The notes under the pieces: generated by a model
Seen by the model: the letters and a program-made list of their open reading frames with translations, nothing else
Told to the model about the DNA's origin: nothing
Databases searched by the model: none
Part shown: positions 8,213 to 16,122 of the stretch, piece after piece
How positions within the stretch are numbered: position 1 is the first letter of the stretch
How the letters are laid out: each line of letters begins with the position of its first letter
Program-made: the position numbers and the translations under genes
NCBI GenBank assembly: GCA_045661345.1
Contig: JAZRFM010000028.1
Location: forward strand, 1 to 27,714
Length of the DNA: 27,714 nt
Source: RUG12461 sp045661345
GTDB taxonomy: Bacteria; Bacillota; Clostridia; Lachnospirales; Lachnospiraceae
Direction: 5' to 3'

Positions 8213-9154
8213 CTAGTAGAGTCCCTTCTCCTGATAATACTCCCCTGCGCCGGCATGGAAGGGGATCGGGATATTGGATACCACAAACACCTCCGCCTGG
8301 TCCTCCTCCAGATAGGTGGTCTGTTCAAAGCCGGGTCTTCTGTTCACCAGAGACTGTGTGATTTCCTTTACGGTGCCTTTGTCCAGCGAATCACTGACGA
8401 CCAGCATCGCCACAACACTGATGGCCGGAACATCCTCCGTCTGTCCGTGATAGGTATCCGCGGGGATCATGCTGATATGGTAGACATCCATAGTCTGATT
8501 CATCCTGTCCAGATCCTCCGCCGTAATGGGGATCAGCCTGATATCCGTCTGTTCGGAAAGGGTCTTAATGACGCTCATCCCCACGTTCCCCGTGCAGAAT
8601 AGCGCATCAATCTCTCCATACACCAGCGCAGTCGAAGCGTTGGAATAGTTCAGGTTCTCGAGCTTTGCATCGCTTTCCGTGATCCCGTAAGCCAGCAGGA
8701 TTTCCTTGGCGCTGCTCTCGGTACCGGATTCCTTCGCCCCGATGCTGACCTTTTTGTCCGCAAGATCCGCTACGGAGCGGATATCCGAATCCGCCCGGAC
8801 GATAATATGACAGACCTCCGTGTAGATCCCGCCCACTGCGCTGTATCCCTTCTCGGAATCCGAGGCGACGGCATAGGCATGGGCGGCAACATCCGACTGT
8901 ACAACTGCCATCTGCACATAGCCACCGGAAAGAAGCCTTAAGTTGCCGTAGGATCCGGTGGTCTCCAGCACCTCAACGTTCAGCTCCGCATCCTGGTTCA
9001 GATCCCTGGCGAATTCATTTGCCACCTGATAATACTCGCCGTTTTGATCCGCGGAAGCCATCTTCAGGTTGCCTGTGCTGCATGCGCAAAGACTGACGGT
9101 CATCACCGCAGCCAGCAGGATCGCTCCCCATTTTCTATCTGTTCTCTTTTTCAT
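8213..9154 (-). CDS. TAXI-family solute-binding lipoprotein
   Basis: Extracytoplasmic binding protein of 313 residues. The first 25 form a lipoprotein signal peptide: basic MKKRTDRK, a hydrophobic stretch, then lipobox LCAC with Cys25 as the lipidated residue. The mature part has the TAXI pattern: a lobe ending GSYGNLRLLSGGYVQMAVVQSD, then GGIYTEVCHIIVRADSDIRSV, KVSIGAKESGTESSAKEIL and a C-terminal lobe. TAXI proteins normally serve TRAP transporters with a large fused membrane subunit and often bind glutamate or other carboxylates. No TRAP membrane gene is present; the next gene is gltS, touching at the stop codon. The start is set at 9154, where its ATG overlaps the TGA of the upstream ATP-grasp-GH3 gene (ATGA), which indicates coupled translation. 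The ligand is not determinable from sequence alone. Confidence 0.88.
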   Translation of the reverse strand: MKKRTDRKWGAILLAAVMTVSLCACSTGNLKMASADQNGEYYQVANEFARDLNQDAELNVEVLETTGSYGNLRLLSGGYVQMAVVQSDVAAHAYAVASDSEKGYSAVGGIYTEVCHIIVRADSDIRSVADLADKKVSIGAKESGTESSAKEILLAYGITESDAKLENLNYSNASTALVYGEIDALFCTGNVGMSVIKTLSEQTDIRLIPITAEDLDRMNQTMDVYHISMIPADTYHGQTEDVPAISVVAMLVVSDSLDKGTVKEITQSLVNRRPGFEQTTYLEEDQAEVFVVSNIPIPFHAGAGEYYQEKGLY

Positions 9155-11685
9155 AACTCTATCCACTCATTCTCCGGAAGAGCACTGATCACAACAGGTA
9201 CCTTCACCTGTGCCGCAGTTGCATTCCCTTTGGTATATTTTTTCATCATATATGCGGTCCAGCCCTTCTTCATCAGCTTCAGTCCGCAGGGTGTCAGGAG
9301 CTTGCTCCGGTACGTGTCATATTGCACGAGGCTCTCTCTCAGTCCGGCATCCAGACGTTCCGCCAGCGCCGCGGCATCCGTCACGGGGTTCTTTGGCTCG
9401 ACACAGATCACATAGTTCATTTCCTTCGGATCCGGGAAAACCTGTACCATGCTCGCGCCGCACCCTTCCTTTTCCAGTATCTCCTGTACGGCCTTCGACA
9501 GCATCACGCCGGGAATCTTTTCCTGTCCCAGGTTTGCCACATCGGAAAGCTTCGTCAGGAAATAGATATTCGGGGTCGTTCCGGTGAACCCTTCCACATG
9601 GACAAGGTCTTTCAGACGGTACCGGTACAGGCCGGCGTTGCTCGTCAGGATCAGCTCATAGTTCTTTCCGTCCTGCAGCTCGTGTGCGAGAAGCGGTTCC
9701 CCTCCCTCTTCCGGCAGGAACTCAAAGAAGGCCGTAAAGGTGGAAAGCGCGCCCGCCGGGGTCTCCGGCTTCATGGGGATATTGATCTTTCCTTCACTTG
9801 CGCCGTAGCCGACATCAATGTATTTGGTGGTCTCCGGCAGAAGCGGGCGTACCTCATCAACAAAGATGCCGACACTGCCGCCAAGCCAGAAGCCTGCCGC
9901 CATGAGCGCCGGCCAGTAATAGCGCGGCGTAAAATGCCCCTCTTTGAGAAGCTTTTCCAGCTCATCTGCACGGGCGGGATTCGACGTCAGCTGTTCCTTC
10001 AGCATCTCCTTCAGTCCGTCGGACATATCATAACGGCAGCCGCCGTTCCGGATGTCCTCGATGATCTCCTGCGCGTGGTCTTTCGCATAAGCGATCAGAT
10101 TATAGAGCATCTTCGCGTTGTTGCCGAGCAGAGCCGTCACATCCCCGTATACAAGGGAGGTTCTGAGCATCACATAAAGAAGCTCCTCTCCTTCAAACTC
10201 GTTCACCACCTGCGGTACATAGGTCAAGCGTTTCACGAGCTCCTCGTTTGCAAGCTCTGAGGAACGGCCGGAGGCGGTCCCGCAGGGAATGCCGCCCTCC
10301 GTTTTGTCCAGGGCGGGTTTATTGAAAAATGCAAAGATCCTGTTCGCGGCCTTGGGGGAGGCAATCAGGAAGATCTCGGTATTTCTCGCGCGGGAGATGG
10401 CTTTTCTGGAAAGCACCTCACGCTGGCTCTCCGGAATGAATTTGTAGCTTGCGGTGGTTCCGGATGTCCGGTAAAAGAAGGTGGGTTTCCCGGGGAAAAG
10501 TACATTCTCCTCACCCTTCTGCATCCGCTCCGTAAAAGGCTCATAGTCTTCCCAGTCGGAAAGAGGCACTTTCTTTCTGAATTCCTCCACGGAACGGATC
10601 CCGGAGAAGCCGTGCGCCTTTCCGAATTCCGTATCCTTGTTGGCGGCAAGCATTTCCTTCAGCACCAGCTCCTGGGTGCCTTTGCAGTCCGCCAGCAGCG
10701 CCTCCATGGCCTTCAGGAATCCGTAGTCGTCAAGCCCCATCAGAATTCCGGCCAGCTGGTTGGTGCCTGCCGCTGCCTTCAGCTGCTGTACCCGCCAATG
10801 CGCCAGCGGGCGTTTTAACATCTGTTTTTTCAGGTCGCCCATGAAGACCGAAATAAGATCCTTCTTTCCAAGCCAGGAATCAAAGCCGGCCGAGGAATTC
10901 ACCTCTCCGACCACAAAACCGTTTTCTCCAAACAAAAGGTCGATCCCCGCCATTCTGAGTCCGATGGCTTTTGCGACCTTATGGCAAAGCTCCTTCATCT
11001 CTTCTGTCAGGGGATACTCTTCCGCCGTGCCGCCCACATGCAGATTGGACCGGAATTCGTTGGGATCCGATGCCTTTCTCTGTGCGGCAAAGACCGCCTC
11101 ATAGCCAATGGTCAGCACCCGGACATCCCGTCCCTTTGAGGTGGACACATACTTCTGCACCAGCATTCTGGAGGTGGAATTTTGGAGGCGCACCATGGCT
11201 TCCTCCAGCTCTTCTTCCGTGCGGATCAGCTCCACACCCTCTCCGCCGAAGCCGTCGTCCGGCTTCATGATCAGGGGCAGCCCGATTTCCTTCAAAATCA
11301 GTTCCTTTTCCATGGAGCTCCTGAACACAAGGGTTTTGATCACCGGCAGCCCTTCCCGGGCAAGGATCTGATAAGTCTCAATCTTGCTCATGGCCGCCCG
11401 TTTCGCTTCAATGGGATTGTAGTTGAACGCGCCGAGCTTCTCCAGCTGACGCGCAAAGGAAAATACCATGCCGTTCTCCCCGTCGGAGTCTGCGATATAG
11501 AAAAAGTCAGGCGGCGTTGTCTCCTTTCCGTTCACCCAGATACGGGAAGGAAGATTGTCGTCGATTGCATAAGAGACCTTGTCACATCCCACCACCTCAA
11601 TGACATGATCCCCCAGGTTCACATTTTGCAGCAATCTGCCGACTTCATCTTCAAATTTTCCTGCTGTCAAAAACCAACCTTTCAT
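9151..11685 (-). CDS. Fused RimK-like ATP-grasp and GH3-family ligase
   Basis: An 844-residue cytoplasmic protein with two ligase modules. Residues 1 to about 290 are an ATP-grasp domain of RimK type: IMKPDDGFGGEG (139-150), STSKGRDVRVL (181-191), EFRSNLHVGG (210-219) and the metal site AGIDLLFGENGF...GEVNSSAGF (246-268). Residues about 325-844 are a GH3 (acyl-acid amido synthetase) domain: ATP motif I YRTSGTTASYKFIPES (405-420), motif II YGASEG (627-632), motif III LYRYRLKDLVHVEGF (686-700). GH3 enzymes adenylate a carboxylate and transfer it to an amine or amino acid; RimK enzymes make an acyl-phosphate and ligate an amino acid. The same two modules occur separately upstream as discrete genes, clearly paralogous. 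An AAAGGCGG ribosome site precedes the ATG. Substrates are unknown. It is one chain with no frameshift and overlaps the TAXI gene by ATGA. Confidence 0.9.
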   Translation of the reverse strand: MKGWFLTAGKFEDEVGRLLQNVNLGDHVIEVVGCDKVSYAIDDNLPSRIWVNGKETTPPDFFYIADSDGENGMVFSFARQLEKLGAFNYNPIEAKRAAMSKIETYQILAREGLPVIKTLVFRSSMEKELILKEIGLPLIMKPDDGFGGEGVELIRTEEELEEAMVRLQNSTSRMLVQKYVSTSKGRDVRVLTIGYEAVFAAQRKASDPNEFRSNLHVGGTAEEYPLTEEMKELCHKVAKAIGLRMAGIDLLFGENGFVVGEVNSSAGFDSWLGKKDLISVFMGDLKKQMLKRPLAHWRVQQLKAAAGTNQLAGILMGLDDYGFLKAMEALLADCKGTQELVLKEMLAANKDTEFGKAHGFSGIRSVEEFRKKVPLSDWEDYEPFTERMQKGEENVLFPGKPTFFYRTSGTTASYKFIPESQREVLSRKAISRARNTEIFLIASPKAANRIFAFFNKPALDKTEGGIPCGTASGRSSELANEELVKRLTYVPQVVNEFEGEELLYVMLRTSLVYGDVTALLGNNAKMLYNLIAYAKDHAQEIIEDIRNGGCRYDMSDGLKEMLKEQLTSNPARADELEKLLKEGHFTPRYYWPALMAAGFWLGGSVGIFVDEVRPLLPETTKYIDVGYGASEGKINIPMKPETPAGALSTFTAFFEFLPEEGGEPLLAHELQDGKNYELILTSNAGLYRYRLKDLVHVEGFTGTTPNIYFLTKLSDVANLGQEKIPGVMLSKAVQEILEKEGCGASMVQVFPDPKEMNYVICVEPKNPVTDAAALAERLDAGLRESLVQYDTYRSKLLTPCGLKLMKKGWTAYMMKKYTKGNATAAQVKVPVVISALPENEWIEL

Positions 11686-11721
11686 AAAAGTACCGCCTTT
11701 CCGCGCCTCAGGCGCATAATG

Positions 11722-13479
11722 TTATGCATAAGAACTCCGGTAGAGATCCGCATACAGCCCGCCTCTTGCCATGAGCTCCTCATGTGTGCCGACTTCCCTG
11801 ATGTCTCCGTCCTTCATGAAAATGATGCTGTCCGCATGCCGGATGGTGAAGAGACGGTGCGCTATCATGAAGGTCGTATGACCCTTCATCATTTCGTTCA
11901 TGGCTCTCGTAATCAGGATCTCGGTTCGGGTATCGATGTTGGAAGTCGCCTCGTCCAGAATCAGAATCTGCGGATCGGAGATCACCACCCGGGCAATGGA
12001 AAGAAGCTGTTTCTCCCCCACACTGAGCGCACCGGTATCGTTGTCGATCCAGGTGTCATACCCGTCCGGCAGCTGCCGGATAAAGCCATCGCATTGGGCT
12101 TTTTTCGCTGCGGCGATTACCTCCTCCCGGGTCGCCCCGGGCCTGCCGTAGGCGATGTTGTCGTGAATCGTGCCTGAAAACAGCCAGGTGTCCTGCAGTA
12201 CCATTCCCATGTGCTTTCTCAGGACGCTCCGTGTCATGTCCTTCGTCGCTTTTCCGTCCAGGCTGATGGTCCCGTCATTTACCTCGTAGAAGCGCATCAG
12301 GAGGTTCACCAGGGTGGTTTTCCCGGCGCCCGAGGGACCGACGATGGCAAATACCTGACCGGGTTTCGCATGGAAGCTCACATCCTGCATGAGGATCTGA
12401 TCCGGAAGATACCCGAATTTGACATGGGAGAATACCACATCACCGTCAGCAACCGTCTGGTCTTCGATTGCTTCCTGCTCCTCTGCCTCCACCTCTTCAT
12501 CCAGAAGGGTGAAGATCCGGTCTGCCGCAGCCAGCCCCGACTGCACCTGATTGAGCATGGAGGAGAAGGTATTGATGGGTCCGGAGATGTTCTGGGAATA
12601 AAGCAGGAAGGCCATCAAGGCACCGACGGACAGGTTGCCGCTTCCCACCATCAACGCACCGAACACACAGATCCCGATAAAAACCAGGTTGTTGAGGAGC
12701 GTCGTAACCGGCTGGATCGTCCCGGACCAGGTTCTGGAGGATAGATAAGTCTTAAAGAACTTTTCGTTGATCTCCAGCGTCTTCGCATAGGCCGCCTCTT
12801 CGTAATTGCAGGCACGCATGATATCGTTGCCCGTGATCATCTCCTCGATATGGGCATTCAGTTCCCCCACGGCATCCTGCTGTTTCTTGAAGAGTCTCCG
12901 GGTGGCCTTCGTAATCAGCTTCATGGCAACGGTACTGACCGGAATCATGATACAGAACATCAGCGCCAGCCGCCACTCCGTGATAAACATCATAAACAGG
13001 ATCCCGATAATGGTCAGCAGCTTGGTAAACAGCGTGGACAGATTGGTCTGAATGACATTGGTCAAAGAGACCATATCACTGGTCAGGCGCGCCAGGATAT
13101 CTCCGCGTTGCTGGCTGTCCAGAAAGCTTAAGGGGAGCATCTGCAGCTTTTTCTGCAGGCGCTGCCTGAGGGTGTATGCCGTGTTTTCCGACACCTTCAC
13201 CAGTGTCCTTCTCGCGACAAACAAGGTCACCGCCGTAACCACATAGCAGCCGGTGAGGATCAGGGTATAGAAACCGATCTGCTTCAGATCCACGGAGATC
13301 CCGTTTGTAATCTGGATGCTGTTTGTAATCCGCTGAATCACCTTCGGGGCAAGGACATCAAACACAGTGCTGAACACCAGCATGATCATCACGAGGATCA
13401 CGAGATGCCGCTTACCCGCCAACACACGGAGGATCCGAAGAAAGGTTTTCCTGCCGGCCTTTTTCTTTGTTGTCTTCAT
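11722..13479 (-). CDS. ABC exporter half-transporter, catalytically complete subunit
   Basis: A 585-residue half-transporter: six membrane segments in about 1-320, then a nucleotide-binding domain. The domain has Walker A GPSGAGKTT (381-389), Q-loop VLQDTWLFSG, signature LSVGEKQ (485-491), Walker B ILILDE (505-510) with catalytic Glu510, and the switch His541 (IAHRLF). It pairs with the product of the gene immediately upstream, whose last codons overlap its ATG (ATGA). In heterodimeric exporters of the LmrCD/BmrCD/TM287-288 kind one subunit supplies the working ATPase Glu; this is that subunit. A GGGGG ribosome site lies within the end of the upstream gene. The exporter sits between the separate and fused ligase genes, so export of their product is the simplest proposal; multidrug efflux is the alternative. 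Confidence 0.93.
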   Translation of the reverse strand: MKTTKKKAGRKTFLRILRVLAGKRHLVILVMIMLVFSTVFDVLAPKVIQRITNSIQITNGISVDLKQIGFYTLILTGCYVVTAVTLFVARRTLVKVSENTAYTLRQRLQKKLQMLPLSFLDSQQRGDILARLTSDMVSLTNVIQTNLSTLFTKLLTIIGILFMMFITEWRLALMFCIMIPVSTVAMKLITKATRRLFKKQQDAVGELNAHIEEMITGNDIMRACNYEEAAYAKTLEINEKFFKTYLSSRTWSGTIQPVTTLLNNLVFIGICVFGALMVGSGNLSVGALMAFLLYSQNISGPINTFSSMLNQVQSGLAAADRIFTLLDEEVEAEEQEAIEDQTVADGDVVFSHVKFGYLPDQILMQDVSFHAKPGQVFAIVGPSGAGKTTLVNLLMRFYEVNDGTISLDGKATKDMTRSVLRKHMGMVLQDTWLFSGTIHDNIAYGRPGATREEVIAAAKKAQCDGFIRQLPDGYDTWIDNDTGALSVGEKQLLSIARVVISDPQILILDEATSNIDTRTEILITRAMNEMMKGHTTFMIAHRLFTIRHADSIIFMKDGDIREVGTHEELMARGGLYADLYRSSYA

Positions 13480-15227
13480 GCCGTCGCCCCCTTTCTCTGT
13501 TCGCTGGTCTGGGTCTCGTAGATCTCCTGATAGATCGCACAGCTCTGCAGGAGCGATTCATGCGTGCCGGTGGCGGCCACCCTGCCGTGATCCATCACCA
13601 CGATCTGATCCGCCTCCATAATGGTACTGATCCTTTGCGCGACGATGATGATGGTCCTGCCCTGCAGCTCTTCCCGCATGGCTTTGCGAACCGCCGCGTC
13701 CGTTTTGAAATCCAATGCGGAAAAGGTATCATCAAAAAGATAGACAGGCACATCCTTTACAAAAGCCCGCGCCAAAGAAACACGCTGCCGCTGCCCGCCG
13801 GAGAGATTCCCTCCGCCCTGAGTCAAGGCCAGCTCGGGACCGCTCCCTTTGCTTTCCAGGAATTCCGTTACCTGCGCGATATCGCAGGCACGCTTGATAT
13901 CCCGGGGTGTCGCGGAGGGATTTGCCACCTTCAGATTGCTCTCCACGGTACCGCTGAAAAGATTCGCCTTCTGGGGTGCATAGGAGATCATCCCACGCAG
14001 ATCCTTTGCGGTCATATCCCGGGTATCCACGCTGTCGATCCGGATCGATCCGTAATAATGCGTATCAAAGAACCGGAGCATCACCTTGAGGAGGGTGGAT
14101 TTACCGCTGCCCGTCGCACCCACAATGGCAGTTGTCTTTCCTTTCGGGATGGTCAGGTTGATATCCTCCAGAACCATGTCATGGGCGCCGTTATATCCGA
14201 AGCTGACTGCATCAAAGGTGATGCCTCCCTCCGGATTCTCCACCGTTTTTCCTTCGGGTTCCGCAAAGGTCTCCGGCTCGTAGTCGAGGATCTCCTTGAT
14301 CCGGCCGGCGGAAACCTCACACTTGGGAAGGACGTTCACAATGGCCATGATCGTGGAAAATCCGCTTGCCAGCATCGTACTGTACTGGATATAAGTCAGC
14401 AGATCCGCCAGCCTGATCATATTGGTGTTAATCTGAACCGCACCAAAATACAGGCTCACGGCAATGACCATGTTCATGACAAACGCCACCACCGGGATCA
14501 GCATCGAGACATAAACGCCGGCATCAATGGCACTGTCGCGTACCTCTTCATTTGCCTTTGTCAGCTTGTCGACTTCATAATCCTGTCTGCCGAATGCCCT
14601 GATGGTCCTCATACCGGTCAGTTTTTCATTCATCAACGTGCTGACCCGGTCCACCCGCTGCTGGGTTCTCGTGAACTTCGGCATACTCCTTTGGTTTCTC
14701 CATCTGACAAAGAAGATGCTGAGGATAAAAGCCCCTGCCAGAATCAAAGAAAGGGGTGCATCCAGGAAAATACACCGTACAAATGTAAAAATGGCGACAA
14801 AGGGCACGATCAATGCATTCCGCAGCATATTGATCACTACGTACTGCATCTGGGTCGTATCACTTGTCGCTCTGGTGAGGATCGTTTCTCTGTCGAATTT
14901 CTGATAATCAAGATCTGAAAAGCTCTGGACCTTATGGAAAAGATCCGCGCGGATCCTGGTGGTAAACCGGGCCGTCACATAGGCGGAAAAGTATCCGGAA
15001 AACACCATAATCACGCCCATGGCCACTGTCATGATGAGCATTTTCCCGCCTGTCTGATAAATATACTGGGAGTCTACGCCGCCCTCGGCACCGACGCCCT
15101 TCTTGATAATGTCACTGAAATATTTCGGCAGGCTGGTCTGCGTAAATGCCTGTCCAATGGCACAGAGGAACACAAAGACCATCTGCCTCCAATAATCCTT
15201 TAAATACCTTCCCAGCAATCCAAACAT
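13476..15227 (-). CDS. ABC exporter half-transporter, degenerate-site subunit
   Basis: A 583-residue half-transporter with six membrane segments (about 1-300) and a nucleotide-binding domain: Walker A GATGSGKST (370-378), canonical signature LSGGQ (475-479), Walker B VYLFDD (495-500). The usual catalytic Glu is Asp500, and the switch His is Gln531 (IVAQRIST). Both changes are the known hallmarks of the non-hydrolysing site in heterodimeric ABC exporters, so this protein is expected to function only with its neighbour. The ribosome site is a modest GGAG about 11 bp upstream, and the gene starts 22 bp after the ATP-grasp stop. It belongs to the same operon as the ligases. The transported molecule is unknown. 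Confidence 0.93.
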   Translation of the reverse strand: MFGLLGRYLKDYWRQMVFVFLCAIGQAFTQTSLPKYFSDIIKKGVGAEGGVDSQYIYQTGGKMLIMTVAMGVIMVFSGYFSAYVTARFTTRIRADLFHKVQSFSDLDYQKFDRETILTRATSDTTQMQYVVINMLRNALIVPFVAIFTFVRCIFLDAPLSLILAGAFILSIFFVRWRNQRSMPKFTRTQQRVDRVSTLMNEKLTGMRTIRAFGRQDYEVDKLTKANEEVRDSAIDAGVYVSMLIPVVAFVMNMVIAVSLYFGAVQINTNMIRLADLLTYIQYSTMLASGFSTIMAIVNVLPKCEVSAGRIKEILDYEPETFAEPEGKTVENPEGGITFDAVSFGYNGAHDMVLEDINLTIPKGKTTAIVGATGSGKSTLLKVMLRFFDTHYYGSIRIDSVDTRDMTAKDLRGMISYAPQKANLFSGTVESNLKVANPSATPRDIKRACDIAQVTEFLESKGSGPELALTQGGGNLSGGQRQRVSLARAFVKDVPVYLFDDTFSALDFKTDAAVRKAMREELQGRTIIIVAQRISTIMEADQIVVMDHGRVAATGTHESLLQSCAIYQEIYETQTSEQRKGATA

Positions 15228-15249
15228 CAGGCTTAATCTCCACGAGAAC

Positions 15250-16122
15250 TCATTTCAGCAGTGCTTTGATAAAGTTTTCCATGCCGACCATCTTTATGAT
15301 CCGCGCCATTCCCGGCGAATCGTTGATCTCACCGATCAAAAAGCCTTCTTCTCCAAACAGAAGATCCAGCCCGCAGATCCCCAGACCGCTGATCCTGGCA
15401 ACCTTCGTGCAAAGCTCTTCGATCTCCGGCGTGATCTCATAATCCTCATAGTGCCCGCCCTGATGCACATTGGAGCGGAATTCCTCCGGATTTTCGGCCT
15501 GACGCACAAAAGCCCCGTACACCCTGCCGTTTACCATCAAAGCTCTGAGATCCCTTCCTTTGGAGGTCGCCACGAAGGATTGCGCCAGAGTCAGATCGTC
15601 GTTTTTCTCAGGCATTGCTGCCAGATACTCCTTCAGCTCTCCCTCGTCATGGATCAGTGTAACACCTTCCCCGCCGAAGCCCGTATCCGGTTTCAACACG
15701 CAGGGCAGCCCGACTTCCCTGATAATGAGGTCTGACGGCGTATCACGGAAAACCGGCATCGTCTTCGCCTGTCTGACATTGTGGTGTGCAAGCAGCTGTG
15801 CTGTTTTCATCTTACTCAGCGCTGTGCGCTTCGCTTCGATGGGATTAACGGAAACCGCTCCCATATCCGTCAATGTCTCATCAATGCCTTCCAGGATCGT
15901 ATCATATGCGCCGTAAAGGAGGAAACGATCCGGCGGTGTCTTCTCGATCCCGTTGGCGTACAGCTTCCTGCCCTTTTCATCTCCCACAATATAGGTGATA
16001 TCAAACCGCCGGAACAGCTCGATCTCTATCCCGTATTTCTGCAGCAGCGGCCTCCCGCTCTCCAGCATTTTCTCCCATGACTCATAATCTGCAATCGCGC
16101 CTGTGATAATCCATACTTTCAT
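15250..16122 (-). CDS. RimK-like ATP-grasp ligase (stand-alone)
   Basis: A 290-residue cytoplasmic ligase that should form an acyl-phosphate with ATP and join it to an amine, typically an amino acid. Visible features are the alpha/beta N-terminal domain (MKVWIITGA), a conserved linker NPIEAKRTALSKMKTAQLL (93-111), the ATP-binding Lys144 in LKPDTGFGGEG, TSKGRDLRAL (186-195), the RimK signature EFRSNVHQGG (214-223), and the Mg site CGLDLLFGEEGF...GEINDSPGM (250-272). RimK relatives (RimK, CofF, MptN) often add glutamate, but substrate choice differs widely. It overlaps the GH3 gene by ATGA. The protein is a clear paralogue of the N-terminal half of the fused ligase in the same operon, sharing the linker and signature motifs almost residue by residue. 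The acceptor is unknown. Confidence 0.9.
   Translation of the reverse strand: MKVWIITGAIADYESWEKMLESGRPLLQKYGIEIELFRRFDITYIVGDEKGRKLYANGIEKTPPDRFLLYGAYDTILEGIDETLTDMGAVSVNPIEAKRTALSKMKTAQLLAHHNVRQAKTMPVFRDTPSDLIIREVGLPCVLKPDTGFGGEGVTLIHDEGELKEYLAAMPEKNDDLTLAQSFVATSKGRDLRALMVNGRVYGAFVRQAENPEEFRSNVHQGGHYEDYEITPEIEELCTKVARISGLGICGLDLLFGEEGFLIGEINDSPGMARIIKMVGMENFIKALLK

Noticed and set aside
7028..9154. Complete TRAP transporter
   Set aside because: Only the TAXI binding protein fits. The membrane protein is clearly GltS, with PMIGGHGTAG and GFGMGATPNAMANMQ motifs, and no TRAP membrane subunit is present.
11703..11715. GCGCC-TCA-GGCGC hairpin between the ABC and fusion genes as a terminator
   Set aside because: Only 5 bp with no U-tract, and the next ribosome site follows at once; at most a local RNA structure within the operon.
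13467..14918. 483-codon open frame on the plus strand
   Set aside because: Antisense to the first ABC exporter subunit, a secure gene with all nucleotide-binding motifs.
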